Shown here in pieces: positions 1 through 8,728 of a stretch of DNA of 64,000 bases. The DNA lies in NCBI RefSeq assembly GCF_014279995.1, contig NZ_CP047935.1, positions 3,059,494-3,123,493 on the forward strand, read 5' to 3'. A program made the translations under genes and the position numbers. The notes under the pieces are model-generated. The model did no database searches. It saw only the letters and a list, made by a program, of their open reading frames with translations, and was not told where the DNA came from. Source of the stretch: Synechococcus sp. BIOS-E4-1 (GTDB lineage Bacteria > Cyanobacteriota > Cyanobacteriia > PCC-6307 > Cyanobiaceae). Each line of letters begins with the position of its first letter. Position 1 is the stretch's first letter.

Positions 1-404
1 GCCAGCAACACCTGCATCGGGATTGGCACGCCGATCACACCGGTGGAGCAGATCAGAACCTGATCACACGACAACCCCAGTCGGTCAGCCAGCACCTGAG
101 TGGCGCGCTGGCTGTCGATCAGGCCCCGATCACCCGTGCAGGCATTGGCCTGTCCGGAATTGATCAAGACAGCTCTGCACTGACCGCCCCTGGTTTGCAG
201 GCGCTCAGCACAGAGATCCACGCAGGCCGCACGCACCACAGAGGTTGTGAAGGTGCCGGCACAGACGGAACCCTGCGGAGCCAGAAGCAGAGCCAGATCC
301 GGCTTTCCGGATTCCTTGAGACCAGCCGTAATACCTGCGGCCTGAAAGCCACAGGGAGCAGTAACCCCGCCTTTTGTCGGGGTCCAGCTGGAAGATTGCG
401 CCAT
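1..404 (-). CDS. argJ: ArgJ, bifunctional ornithine acetyltransferase / N-acetylglutamate synthase (N-terminal part)
   Basis: Reading the minus strand from the ATG at 404 gives MAQSSSWTPTKGGVTAPCGF and then an open frame of about 134 codons that leaves the window at base 1 without a stop. The segments TAPCGFQAAG, LINSGQANACTGDRG and CSTGVIGVPIPM match the conserved N-terminal half of ArgJ. In that family the protein moves the acetyl group from N-acetylornithine to glutamate in arginine biosynthesis and is later self-cleaved at a conserved Thr, which would lie beyond the window edge. The gene is divergent from coaE, with 77 bp between the starts. Only the 5' part is present, so integrity of the rest cannot be judged. 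Confidence 0.93.
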   Translation of the reverse strand, partial: MAQSSSWTPTKGGVTAPCGFQAAGITAGLKESGKPDLALLLAPQGSVCAGTFTTSVVRAACVDLCAERLQTRGGQCRAVLINSGQANACTGDRGLIDSQRATQVLADRLGLSCDQVLICSTGVIGVPIPMQVLL

Positions 405-481
405 CGATGGCCTGAGCAAACGATCCATACGACTTATTCAAAACGCCCATACCCCGCACCGAACCAGGCGGGAGTTACAGA

Positions 482-1165
482 GTGGAGTTAGTCATCGAGC
501 ACCGGCGCTTGAGTGCAACATCCCGCTGGCAAGGAGCGCAGCACCGCATCGGTCTGACCGGTGGGATTGCCAGCGGCAAAAGCACTGTCGCCTGCTACCT
601 GAAAGAGCTTGGGATTGTGGTTCTCGATGCAGACACCTATTCCCACGAGGCGCTCCAACCGGAAACTCTGGCCTCGCAAATGGTGCTGAAACGATATGGC
701 CCGCAGGTGGAAGCTGAACCGGAATGCGACATCGAGCCGAGCGCAGGTCAACGCACAATCAATCGCCGTGAACTGGGCAGGATCGTCTTCAACAACCTGG
801 AAGAAAGGCGATGGCTCGAGCAGCTGATCCATCCCATTGTCCGCGCGCGCTTCGAGCTTGAACTGGGGAAGCATCCAGAGACCGCACCCATCGTGTTGAT
901 GATTCCACTTTTGTTTGAAGCTGATCTCACCGAGCTCGTCTCCGAGGTCTGGTTGGTTCACTGCCTGCCGACACAGCAGCTTGAGCGGCTGAAGCAGCGA
1001 GACGGTCTGAGTGCGGCCGAAGCGAAAGCAAGAATTGCAGCCCAATGGCCGTTGAGCCAGAAATGCGCAAAGGCCGATCTGGTGCTCGATAACCGCTCAG
1101 CATCGATCTGCTGGGAAAGACAGATCAAGGCAAGGCTCGCACTGATCAAACCCGGACGGCGCTGA
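482..1165 (+). CDS. coaE: CoaE, dephospho-CoA kinase
   Basis: A 227-residue protein with a Walker A loop GGIASGKST near residues 27-35, followed by VLDADTYSHEAL and later HPIVRARFE and PLLFEADL, all typical of dephospho-CoA kinase, which performs the last ATP-dependent step of coenzyme A synthesis in the cytosol. The listed start is a GTG with no clear ribosome-binding site. Family members usually begin only a few residues before the RIGLTGG strand, so an internal TTG near 509 is an alternative. It is divergent from argJ and is followed after 128 bp by the FecR-like gene. Confidence 0.93.
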   Translation: MELVIEHRRLSATSRWQGAQHRIGLTGGIASGKSTVACYLKELGIVVLDADTYSHEALQPETLASQMVLKRYGPQVEAEPECDIEPSAGQRTINRRELGRIVFNNLEERRWLEQLIHPIVRARFELELGKHPETAPIVLMIPLLFEADLTELVSEVWLVHCLPTQQLERLKQRDGLSAAEAKARIAAQWPLSQKCAKADLVLDNRSASICWERQIKARLALIKPGRR

Positions 1166-1293
1166 ATGCCTTGAGCTTTGAGCTCTGAACAGATTCCGTT
1201 CAGGCGACACCATTCATGCAAGGGATTGCAGCGGGCTCTGAGTCAGTGACGGCGAACGATGGCAGGATTTGGCTGATCAGATCGATCGAACCG

Positions 1294-2012
1294 ATGAGCT
1301 TCTGCCGCCAGACCGTCGCCTTCAGTGCCTGCCTAACAGTCTCACTGGTTGGAGCTGCTCCGGTTGTTGCCAATTCCGAGAAAGCCACGATTGAAGAGAT
1401 CCTGGATGGAGACGAACTGTTCATCGATGATCAAAAGGCTAAAGTCGAAGAAACAGCCCAGTCACCGCAGGTCATCAGCACTGGAGTCAGCCGCGGCCAG
1501 ATTGCCTTCAGCGGAGGTGCTGTTGGTCGAATCAATCGTCAATCCCTGGTCAAGCTCGGGAGCAGTTGTTTCTTCTGAACAAAGGCCAGATTCTGATTTC
1601 AGGCCGTCAGGACGGTTGTACAGCCTCCAGTCGATTGAGCGTTCGCGGCACCAATTACGTTCTGAAAGTCAGTGATGACGGCAGTACAGATCTGGCTGTC
1701 CTGGAAGGCTCCGTTGAAGTCACGGATAACAGCGGGAAACAGGAGGCCGTCACCGTTGAAGCAGGCCAACGCCTTCGACTCAGCCCTACGGGTGTGGTGA
1801 TCGGACTGCTGCAACTGGCGGCCGGCGACTACCAGAGGATTCTTGATGGTCCCCTTTTCATCGGCTACACAGCCCCATTGCCGGGATTAGCCAATCTCAG
1901 GCGTTATCTGAATCTGAATGTGCCAGGTCTACGCATCCCCAGCGTGCCGGGGAGCCAGATCCGAATCACCCCCAACCTGCCGAGCGTGCCCAGCCCGGTT
2001 CGTTTCTTCTGA
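1294..2012 (+). pseudogene. FecR-like domain protein, interrupted by a -1 frameshift near 1570
   Basis: Two frames together make one protein. The first (ATG at 1294, MSFCRQTVAFSACLTVSLVG) has an N-terminal signal-peptide-like stretch and runs to GGAVGRINRQSLVKLGSSCF before a TGA at 1576-1578. The other frame continues as LLNKGQILISGRQDGC, SVRGTNYVLKV and AVLEGSVEV, the FecR-like cupin signature, and ends in a Pro-rich tail. One additional T in the run at about 1569-1571 would restore a continuous reading frame of about 239 codons. FecR-domain proteins of cyanobacteria are usually exported and often sit beside CHASE2 cyclases, as here. This is either a real inactivating mutation or a sequencing error in a short homopolymer. 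Confidence 0.75.
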
Positions 2013-2047
2013 TGACCTGAGCATCCCAACCCCAAGCAGCAGCGCGG

Positions 2048-3922
2048 ATGAAAACCACCTCCGGCACAGCCAGAAGAGGCATCGCGATCACGCTGTTCGG
2101 CCTGCTCTGTGGTGGCCTCAGCGGCTGGCCACCCGCTCTGTGGCGCAGCTGGTCCAAAGACATCACCGATCAGATCACACTCTGGGCAGGGCCCAGCGGT
2201 CCTCCGGCAGAGGTGGTGGTCATCGCCGTGGATGATGCTTCCCTGCAGCAGGCACGCTGGATTCGAGAAGATCCGGACCCCGCCCCCTGGAGCGAAGGGC
2301 TCGACCGCTGGCCATGGCCAAGAGCGACCTACGGACAGTTGATTGAACGCGTCATCGCCGCTGGCAGTCGCGGTGTGGCGATCAATGTGCTGTTTGCCGG
2401 GCCAAGCATGTATGGCCCTGAAGATGATGCCCGCTTTGCGCAAACGCTGAAACGACATGGTTCAGCGGTGGCTTTGGCCGCCGAGATGATGGAACCGGTT
2501 GATCGCCAGGGGGCTGGCGGGCTTTCCCTCGAGCCCCCCGCATCAATCTTGCTGAATGCCCTTGGCGGCCTACCCCATCTGGGCCTCACCAACATGCTCA
2601 ATGCCGAAGACGGCAGCATCGGGCCACATCCTGAAGCCTATGGACAACGAGTGCTGCGGCCCTACGGCTTCCAGTTGCAGCAATCCCTCCCCTCTGCTCT
2701 GCTGAAGATCGCCGGGCTCCAACCACCCCCCGATCAGGCGGATCGTTCACTGCGGCTGTATGGACCGGAGGGAACCATCACCCGACTATCAGCCTGGGAG
2801 GTGCTGGACCCGCTCCGCTGGCGCAATCACCCGCTCCGGCCCAGGCTCCAAGACAGCCTGGTGCTGATCGGTCCAACCCTGGAAGACAACCAGAGCGGCC
2901 AGTCCACTCCCTTTGGCACCCTGTCGGGAGTCGAACTACTGGCAACAGCAACCGCCAACGACCTCGATGGCAGCGGCCTGCGGCAATGGCCACAGCATCC
3001 CTGGCAGAAAGCTCTGTTGAGCGCTGCCTGCAGTTGGCTGATTGCCTATCTGGCCACGCGGCGACTGACCCTGCGCTGGCGGCTGGTCAGCTGCTCACTG
3101 GGCCTGATCGGACTCCTTCTGATCAGCATCATCACGCTGGTGCAACGCCAGACCGTTCTGCCTTTACTGGCACCAAGCGCCGGGGTTGTGGGCCTGGCTG
3201 CGGCACTCGCCGTCAGCACGTTCTGGCGTGAGGAGCAGGAGCGCCGACGGCTCCGCCAAACCTTTGAGCGCTATGTATCCCCGAGCGTGGTCCAGGAAAT
3301 CCTTAAAGACCGCGACAGCGCCGAAGGCATTCTCAAGGGCAAGACCCTCAACGTGACAGTCCTATTCAGTGACCTTGAGGGTTTCACGGCCCTGACACGG
3401 GAACGTTCCCAGCAAGGTCGCAGCGAAGAACTGATCCACCAACTGAATCTTTACCTGGGCCGGATGGTGGAGGTGATCACCGTGCATGGGGGAACGGTCG
3501 ACAAGTTCATCGGCGATTGCGTCATGGCCGTCTTTGGCTCACCCGTTAGTCGGGGGACTGAGATGGAAGCCAGGCAGGCCGTTCGGTGTGCCGCGGCAAT
3601 GCGCGAAGCCCTGGAAGAACTGAATCAAAGTTGGACAGTGAGGGGCCTTGATCCGCTCAGCTGTGGAATCGGTCTGGCCAGCGGGGAAGCGGTGGTTGGC
3701 CAGATCGGCAGTCCACAACGCATGGACTTCACCGTGATCGGTGACACGGTCAATCTGGCCAGCCGCCTGGAATCACTGACCAGAAAGCTCAGGACGCCAA
3801 TCCTGATGGACGAGCAAACCGCACTGCTTGCTGGAACTGAGATCGCCACGGACAATCTCGGCGAACAGGCGATCAAGGGAATGGATCGATGCCAGGTCTA
3901 TCGACCCAGGCTCAGCCCTTGA
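2048..3922 (+). CDS. CHASE2-domain adenylate/guanylate cyclase (class III), membrane-bound
   Basis: A 624-residue protein. Residues about 50-300 form an extracytoplasmic CHASE2 sensor (VVIAVDDASLQQ, RWPWPRATYGQLIE, PFGTLSGVELLA). Hydrophobic segments follow at about 320-395, and a class III nucleotide cyclase domain spans about 425-600. The two metal-binding Asp motifs (LFSDLEGF and GDCVMAVFG), the purine-selecting Lys in VDKFIGD and the Asn/Arg pair in GDTVNLASRLE are all present, so the domain should be active and is more likely to make cAMP than cGMP. The ligand sensed by CHASE2 is unknown. It lies 35 bp after the FecR-like gene, probably co-transcribed, and its 3' end overlaps convergent gatB by 11 bp. 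A paralogue lies at 12788-14638. Confidence 0.92.
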   Translation: MKTTSGTARRGIAITLFGLLCGGLSGWPPALWRSWSKDITDQITLWAGPSGPPAEVVVIAVDDASLQQARWIREDPDPAPWSEGLDRWPWPRATYGQLIERVIAAGSRGVAINVLFAGPSMYGPEDDARFAQTLKRHGSAVALAAEMMEPVDRQGAGGLSLEPPASILLNALGGLPHLGLTNMLNAEDGSIGPHPEAYGQRVLRPYGFQLQQSLPSALLKIAGLQPPPDQADRSLRLYGPEGTITRLSAWEVLDPLRWRNHPLRPRLQDSLVLIGPTLEDNQSGQSTPFGTLSGVELLATATANDLDGSGLRQWPQHPWQKALLSAACSWLIAYLATRRLTLRWRLVSCSLGLIGLLLISIITLVQRQTVLPLLAPSAGVVGLAAALAVSTFWREEQERRRLRQTFERYVSPSVVQEILKDRDSAEGILKGKTLNVTVLFSDLEGFTALTRERSQQGRSEELIHQLNLYLGRMVEVITVHGGTVDKFIGDCVMAVFGSPVSRGTEMEARQAVRCAAAMREALEELNQSWTVRGLDPLSCGIGLASGEAVVGQIGSPQRMDFTVIGDTVNLASRLESLTRKLRTPILMDEQTALLAGTEIATDNLGEQAIKGMDRCQVYRPRLSP

Positions 3923-5384
3923 GTTTCTGACTGAGGATCTGGTTGGCGAGCTTGGGATCAGCCTTGCCACCGGTCTTTTTCATCAGCTGGCCGACAAAGA
4001 AGCCCTGAAGCTTGGTCTTGCCACCACGGAACGCCTCCACTTCATCGGGATGAGCGGAGAGAAGCTCCTCAACAATTGCCGTGATCGCCGCAGGGTCGCT
4101 GATCATCCCCAGACCGCGTTCCTCCACGATCGCCTTGGGTGAAACGCCCTTTTCCAGCAGTTCAGGGAGAATCTCCTTGGCGATCTTGCCGCTGATCTTG
4201 CCGCCGTCGATCAGCTTCACCATCTCCGCCAGCTGATCAGGACGGAAAGGAAGTTCTGCGTAGCTCAGACGATTGCTGTTCACATGGGCAGCGATATCAC
4301 CCGTGATCCAGTTGGCGGCCAATTTGGGGTCGGCTCCCGCACCGACAACGGCCTCGAAGTAGTCCGCCATCGGACGCTCATCGGTGAGAACGCGGGCGTC
4401 GTACTGGGACAGACCCAGATCATCGGCGTAGCGGTGACGCTTGGCGGCTGGCAACTCGGGGAGCTCTGCTCTCCAGGCCTCTCGCTGTTCAACGCTCACC
4501 TCGACCGGGCCAAGATCAGGATCGGGGAAATAGCGGTAATCGCTGGCCCCTTCTTTGCTGCGCATGCTCTTGGTGAGCTGCTTGCCCTCATCCCAGAGGC
4601 GGGTCTCCTGAACGATCGGTTCGCCGCTCTCGTAAGCCTTGATCTGGCGCTGGATCTCGTATTCGCAGGCCTTCTGAATTGCGGAGAAGGAGTTCATGTT
4701 CTTGATCTCCACCTTGGTGCCGAAGGGGGCATCCGGCCCACGGCGGACGGAGATGTTCACGTCGCAACGCAACGAGCCTTCCTGCATGTTGCCGTCGCCA
4801 ACTCCGATGTAACGGATAATCCGGCGAATCTCCGACGCGTATTCAGCCGCTTCCCGGCCCGTGCGCAGATCGGGCTTACTGACGATTTCTGCGAGCGCCA
4901 CTCCAGCACGGTTGTAATCCACAAGCGAATGGGTGGATCCAGCCAGACGATCACTGCCCGCGTGCACAAGTTTGCCCGCATCTTCCTCCATGTGAAGACG
5001 CTCGATGCCGATCTTTTTGAGGTAGGTGTCCTTGCCCTTTTCAGCCACCTCCACCTCGATCCAACCGTCTTCCGCGATCGGCTCGTCGTATTGCGTGATT
5101 TGGTAATTCTTCGGCAGATCGGGATAGAAATACTGCTTGCGATCGAACTTGCAGTGCTCGGCAACGTTCAGGTTCAGGCCCATCGAAGCCTTCACCGCAT
5201 ATTCGAGCACCTTCTGGTTCAACACCGGCAGGGTTCCTGGCAAACCGCAGACCACTGGATCGATATGCGTGTTGGGGTCATCCCCGAAGGTGGTGGAAGC
5301 AGCCGTAAAAATTTTGCTCTCAGTCCCCAGCTGCACATGGGTCTCCAAGCCGATCACGGCTTCCCAAGCACCCTCAGCAGACAT
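3912..5384 (-). CDS. gatB: GatB, aspartyl/glutamyl-tRNA amidotransferase subunit B
   Basis: A 490-residue GatB. The motifs EAVIGLETHVQL, FDRKQYFYPDLPKNYQITQ, HMEEDAGK and DYNRAGVALAEIVS are characteristic. The C-terminal part carries the helical and YqeY-like domains (GGKISGKIAKEILP, KLANQILSQKLKG). With GatA and GatC it amidates mischarged Glu-tRNA(Gln) and/or Asp-tRNA(Asn). The frame is open 65 codons further upstream, but the ATG at 5384 is preferred: family homology begins there and a good ribosome-binding site (GGAGAAGG, complement of 5388-5395) precedes it. The upstream extension is Ser-rich and non-homologous in appearance. Confidence 0.95.
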   Translation of the reverse strand: MSAEGAWEAVIGLETHVQLGTESKIFTAASTTFGDDPNTHIDPVVCGLPGTLPVLNQKVLEYAVKASMGLNLNVAEHCKFDRKQYFYPDLPKNYQITQYDEPIAEDGWIEVEVAEKGKDTYLKKIGIERLHMEEDAGKLVHAGSDRLAGSTHSLVDYNRAGVALAEIVSKPDLRTGREAAEYASEIRRIIRYIGVGDGNMQEGSLRCDVNISVRRGPDAPFGTKVEIKNMNSFSAIQKACEYEIQRQIKAYESGEPIVQETRLWDEGKQLTKSMRSKEGASDYRYFPDPDLGPVEVSVEQREAWRAELPELPAAKRHRYADDLGLSQYDARVLTDERPMADYFEAVVGAGADPKLAANWITGDIAAHVNSNRLSYAELPFRPDQLAEMVKLIDGGKISGKIAKEILPELLEKGVSPKAIVEERGLGMISDPAAITAIVEELLSAHPDEVEAFRGGKTKLQGFFVGQLMKKTGGKADPKLANQILSQKLKG

Positions 5385-5589
5385 GCACCTTCTCCATGAG
5401 TCCGCTGATCCTATGGAAGCGACACTTGAAACAGATCCCGTCCCCCCGAGCGATGGCAGGCTTCGCTCGAGAAAATGTCCTTGAGACCTTGGATCGACAT
5501 TGCTGAACTCTTGCTCGTCCTCTCCATCAACAGCGGCCGGAACACCACGTGGATCGGAACTGGTATCCGAGCTCACCACTTAGGGAGGA

Positions 5590-6771
5590 TTGCCAAAATT
5601 TCAAGACGAAGCAACCAGGCTGATGACGATGGGTCCTGAAGCGTCAGCAAGCTTGACAAGAGCAGAAAGAGTCCTGATTTTTGGTGGAGGCCTGATGGGT
5701 CTTACCATCGCCCATCAACTGTCCCGCCAAGGGACTGCCGTGACCGTTCTGAGCCGACGACGAAGTGAAGCAGCAGGCTTTGTTGCCGCTGGCATGCTCG
5801 CGCCGCATGCCGAAGGACTCAGTGGATATTTGCTCAGATTGGGACAGACCAGTCTGAAGCGTGTTCCGAGCTGGGTGGCTCAGATCGAGGCTGACAGCGG
5901 CCTCTCGTGTGGCCTTCGCTTCACGGGCATCGTGGTGCCTTTTCAAAGCGAGGAGGACCGACACCGTTATCCAACGGCAGCCTTCGGAGAACCGCTGAAT
6001 CGCCATGCATTAGCTCAGGAAATTCCCGGCATTCATCAGCAATGGCGCTCTGGGCTTCTGTTCAGCCAGGACGGCCAGATCGACAACCGACGTCAGTTGA
6101 TGAGGGCCTTGGAGAGTGCATGTGTTGATCGCGGGGTGCACTTCCAGGAAGGAGTTGAAGTGTTGGAGCTCCTGCATGACAACAACCAGCTCAAAGGTGC
6201 CCGCATCCGCGACTCCGAAGGCACAGAGTTAACCGTTTCAGCCGAAACGGCAGTGCTTTGCAGCGGCGCATGGAGCGCCGAACTCATGCCGGAACTGCCT
6301 GTGTTTCCCGTCAAGGGACAAATGCTTTCGTTGCAAACCCCAAGAGGCGCACTGAAACGGGTGATTTTCGGCCCCGGAACCTATCTGGTGCCAAGAGATG
6401 ACGGTCTCGTGGTTGTCGGCGCCACCTCAGAACCTGACGCCGGTTTCAGCGAGGGACTCACGCCTCAAGGCCAGAAGAAACTGAAACAAGGCATGGCCTC
6501 CCTGCTCCCCGATTCGATTGACTGGCCCCCCATGGAGCGATGGTGGGGATTCAGGCCCTGCACACCAGACGAGGGGCCATTGCTTGGAGAGAGCCCGATG
6601 GCGGGTCTATGGCTGGCCTGCGGCCACCATCGCAATGGAGTGTTGCTGGCCGCCGTCAGCGCCGACCTGTTAACCGGAGCAATCCTCAAGAAGACACCAT
6701 CCAAGTTGGACGAAGAACTGCTGAGAGCCTTTAGCTGGAGGCGCTTTCAGGACCAGACATTCAAGCCGTGA
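5590..6771 (+). CDS. thiO: ThiO-type glycine oxidase / FAD-dependent oxidoreductase
   Basis: A DAO-family flavoprotein of up to 393 residues. The FAD-binding beta-alpha-beta motif VLIFGGGLMGLTIAHQL is near residue 30, FVAAGMLAPHAEG follows, and the C-terminus has WWGFRPCTPDEGPLLG and CGHHRNGVLLA. ThiO oxidises glycine to iminoacetate for the thiazole of thiamine in cyanobacteria. The frame opens with a TTG at 5590, too close to the AGGGAGG at 5582-5588 for good spacing. The ATGs at 5623 or 5629 are equally plausible starts. The stop codon overlaps a Crp-like palindrome at 6767-6782. Confidence 0.88.
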   Translation: MPKFQDEATRLMTMGPEASASLTRAERVLIFGGGLMGLTIAHQLSRQGTAVTVLSRRRSEAAGFVAAGMLAPHAEGLSGYLLRLGQTSLKRVPSWVAQIEADSGLSCGLRFTGIVVPFQSEEDRHRYPTAAFGEPLNRHALAQEIPGIHQQWRSGLLFSQDGQIDNRRQLMRALESACVDRGVHFQEGVEVLELLHDNNQLKGARIRDSEGTELTVSAETAVLCSGAWSAELMPELPVFPVKGQMLSLQTPRGALKRVIFGPGTYLVPRDDGLVVVGATSEPDAGFSEGLTPQGQKKLKQGMASLLPDSIDWPPMERWWGFRPCTPDEGPLLGESPMAGLWLACGHHRNGVLLAAVSADLLTGAILKKTPSKLDEELLRAFSWRRFQDQTFKP

Positions 6772-6782
6772 TCCAGGTCACA
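6767..6782. promoter_or_regulatory. Crp-like palindrome, one mismatch from TGTGA-N6-TCACA
   Basis: The sequence CGTGATCCAGGTCACA has the two 5-bp half sites of a cAMP-receptor-protein operator with the correct 6-bp spacer and a single mismatch (C for T at the first base). It overlaps the thiO stop codon and lies about 113 bp upstream of the ATG at 6895, a workable position for an activator. A Crp-type regulator with the matching recognition helix is encoded at 21347-22027. Function is inferred and chance occurrence is possible. Confidence 0.35.
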
Positions 6783-6894
6783 ACAAACATTGAGCAAGCC
6801 GTGAATCAGGCCTGATTGGCATCACAGGATCGGAAGAACTTTGCGCTGAAGGTGAGTCAGTTCGAGAGCAAAGGCTCCACTCACTTCTTTAGTC

Positions 6895-8538
6895 ATGAAC
6901 TTCATCGCACGTGCTTTCCAACGCAACCGCGGCCCCCGAGCTTCCGTTTCCGTCACCACTGTGGACGGACGGACGATTGCCTCTGGAAACAACAACGATC
7001 GCATTGACATTCGCGCTGGTGCCATCAATCGAGGTGGCTACGCCGAAGCGACCGGACTCAATAATTCCACCGTTGCAACCGCAGCAGGCAATGATTCCGT
7101 GGGCATTCATGCCCATGCCCGCGGCATGAGCACCAATGCCTGGGCCATGCGCAACAGCACCCTGGATGTTGGTCCTGGTAACGACAAAGTTGATCTCCGT
7201 GCTGTGACCCGCGCAGGCGCCTTTGATCCCGCCTACGGCATGGACAACAGCTCCTTTACCTCCGGCCAAGGCAGAGACAAACTGCGCATCAATGCCATCG
7301 CTCGCGGCAACACCACTGACACCATCGCCGCCTACGGCACTCTGAACTCCCAGATCAACACCGGCGCCGATAACGACAAGGTGCACATCAGAGCCTCCGC
7401 CAGCAATCGCCGTGGTTACGCCGAAGCCATCGGTCTCGACCATTCAGTGCTCGAAACCGAAACCGGTGACGATGTCGTGCGCATCCATGCCCACGCCCGT
7501 GGCCAGAACAGCAATGTCTGGGCCATGCGCAACAGCATTCTGGATGTTGGTCCTGGTGAAGACAGCGTCGAGATCAGGGGCAATGCGCTCAACAGCACGG
7601 TGCGAACTGGCGCAGGCTTCGACAACGTCAGAATCACTGGCCTTGAGACCAAGCAATTGCTTGTGGACACTGGTGCTCAAGATGATGTATTGACCGTCGA
7701 CGGCGGCACTGAAATCACTTACATCTCCGGTGCTGGCTCCGACAAGCTGCGACTTACCCGCAACTACTTCACAAGCCTGCTCCAAGCGAAAGAATCTCAA
7801 GAGCAGGTGGGTCCCATTGAGGAACCGATGGTTCAGGACCTCAACGGCCCAGTTGCTGAAACGGGCCCCAAAGCAGAAACCAACCAGTTCAAACCAGCCC
7901 TGGCTGACAACAGCACAAGCATGGATCAAGAGCCAAAGCTGAACAGCCAGCACCTATCTGAAGAATCTCATCCACAGACGAACCCAGGCGACCCATTGAT
8001 GTTTGTGGACTTCATCACCGGTGAAAATGGTGACAGCATCGACTGCGATGACATCCTGATCGGCCATGGGATTGGCCTCAATCGACAATCGATTTTTGAA
8101 GATGGCTTTTTAAGCTTCGCGCAAGAAGGGAACGACAGCACCCTGTACTTTGATTCCGATGGATTCAACCAACAAGACAACGACAAAGTTGCCTTGGTCA
8201 TCTTCAAAGATGTACAGGCCGCCGACTTCAGCCAACACAATCTGAGCTCGAGAATTATCAACAAAAATGATTTCCTGCTTAGTCAGGAAAATCAGCAAAA
8301 CCAGTACCCACAATCCAACCCGGCTACTGAGACATTCACCAAGAGCGAAGGGTTCAATCAAGCTGAGATCAAGCCTTTGATTACAGGATTAGAGACTGAT
8401 CCAATCCTGATGAGCAGCAATCTTCAGCCAGCCAATGACCAGCTCAACCCCTTTACGACCAATCCAGCCATTCCTGGATCAGAAACTAATCCCATGCTGA
8501 GCAACACGGATCTTCAACCTTCCACTCAGTTGATCTAA
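6895..8538 (+). CDS. Repeat-containing, probably secreted acidic protein (type I secretion-like C-terminal region)
   Basis: A 547-residue protein of no family I can name. Residues about 10-290 consist of short repeats of the form GxGNDxVxIRA, resembling a beta-solenoid or calcium-binding roll. They include a near-duplicate block: AHARGMSTNAWAMRNSTLDV near residue 75 and AHARGQNSNVWAMRNSILDV about 126 residues later. Residues about 360-450 (MFVDFITGENGDSID, DGFLSFAQEGNDSTLYFDSDG, DNDKVALVIFKDVQAADF) resemble C-terminal target regions of type I-secreted proteins. The tail has two imperfect copies of GLETDPILMSSNLQP. No Sec signal peptide is visible, consistent with type I export. No transporter gene is adjacent. 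A Crp-like site lies upstream and a strong terminator follows. Confidence 0.75.
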   Translation: MNFIARAFQRNRGPRASVSVTTVDGRTIASGNNNDRIDIRAGAINRGGYAEATGLNNSTVATAAGNDSVGIHAHARGMSTNAWAMRNSTLDVGPGNDKVDLRAVTRAGAFDPAYGMDNSSFTSGQGRDKLRINAIARGNTTDTIAAYGTLNSQINTGADNDKVHIRASASNRRGYAEAIGLDHSVLETETGDDVVRIHAHARGQNSNVWAMRNSILDVGPGEDSVEIRGNALNSTVRTGAGFDNVRITGLETKQLLVDTGAQDDVLTVDGGTEITYISGAGSDKLRLTRNYFTSLLQAKESQEQVGPIEEPMVQDLNGPVAETGPKAETNQFKPALADNSTSMDQEPKLNSQHLSEESHPQTNPGDPLMFVDFITGENGDSIDCDDILIGHGIGLNRQSIFEDGFLSFAQEGNDSTLYFDSDGFNQQDNDKVALVIFKDVQAADFSQHNLSSRIINKNDFLLSQENQQNQYPQSNPATETFTKSEGFNQAEIKPLITGLETDPILMSSNLQPANDQLNPFTTNPAIPGSETNPMLSNTDLQPSTQLI

Positions 8539-8568
8539 CAATCCGTTTAATTCACTTTCAACAACGGA

Positions 8569-8597
8569 CCGCTTTGCGTTGGCAAAGCGGTTTTTTT
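8569..8597 (+). terminator. Rho-independent terminator after the secreted repeat protein gene
   Basis: A perfect 9-bp stem (CCGCTTTGC / GCAAAGCGG) with the 4-nt loop GTTG is followed directly by seven T. It lies 30 bp after the stop at 8538 and is the clearest intrinsic terminator in the window. Confidence 0.92.
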
Positions 8598-8670
8598 GCG
8601 ACTTCGATTACCTCGCTCGTTCCCCGAATCATGAAATCAACAGGATTACATTCACAGAGCAATTTAGAAA

Positions 8671-8701
8671 CAAAAAGCCCCGGGACGAGATCCCGGGGCT
8701 T
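8671..8701 (-). terminator. Rho-independent terminator of ndk
   Basis: An 11-bp inverted repeat (AAGCCCCGGGA, loop CGAGA, TCCCGGGGCTT) is followed on the minus strand by a short T run (complement of 8672-8676). It lies 28 bp past the ndk stop and is oriented for that gene. The stretch between the two terminators, 8598-8670, holds nothing recognisable. Confidence 0.88.
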
Positions 8702-8728
8702 GTGTGATCCAAATCGATCGCTTGCCTA

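Noticed and set aside
4284-5399. 371-residue ORF on the plus strand opposite gatB
   Set aside because: It lies wholly antisense to the well-conserved gatB and shows no family features.
5385-5579. N-terminal extension of GatB by 65 residues
   Set aside because: It has no similarity to the family in composition, and a good ribosome-binding site precedes the ATG at 5384.
6889-7443. Gly/Val-rich ORF antisense to the repeat protein
   Set aside because: It mirrors the GND repeats of the plus-strand gene, which has a proper start, terminator and domain structure.
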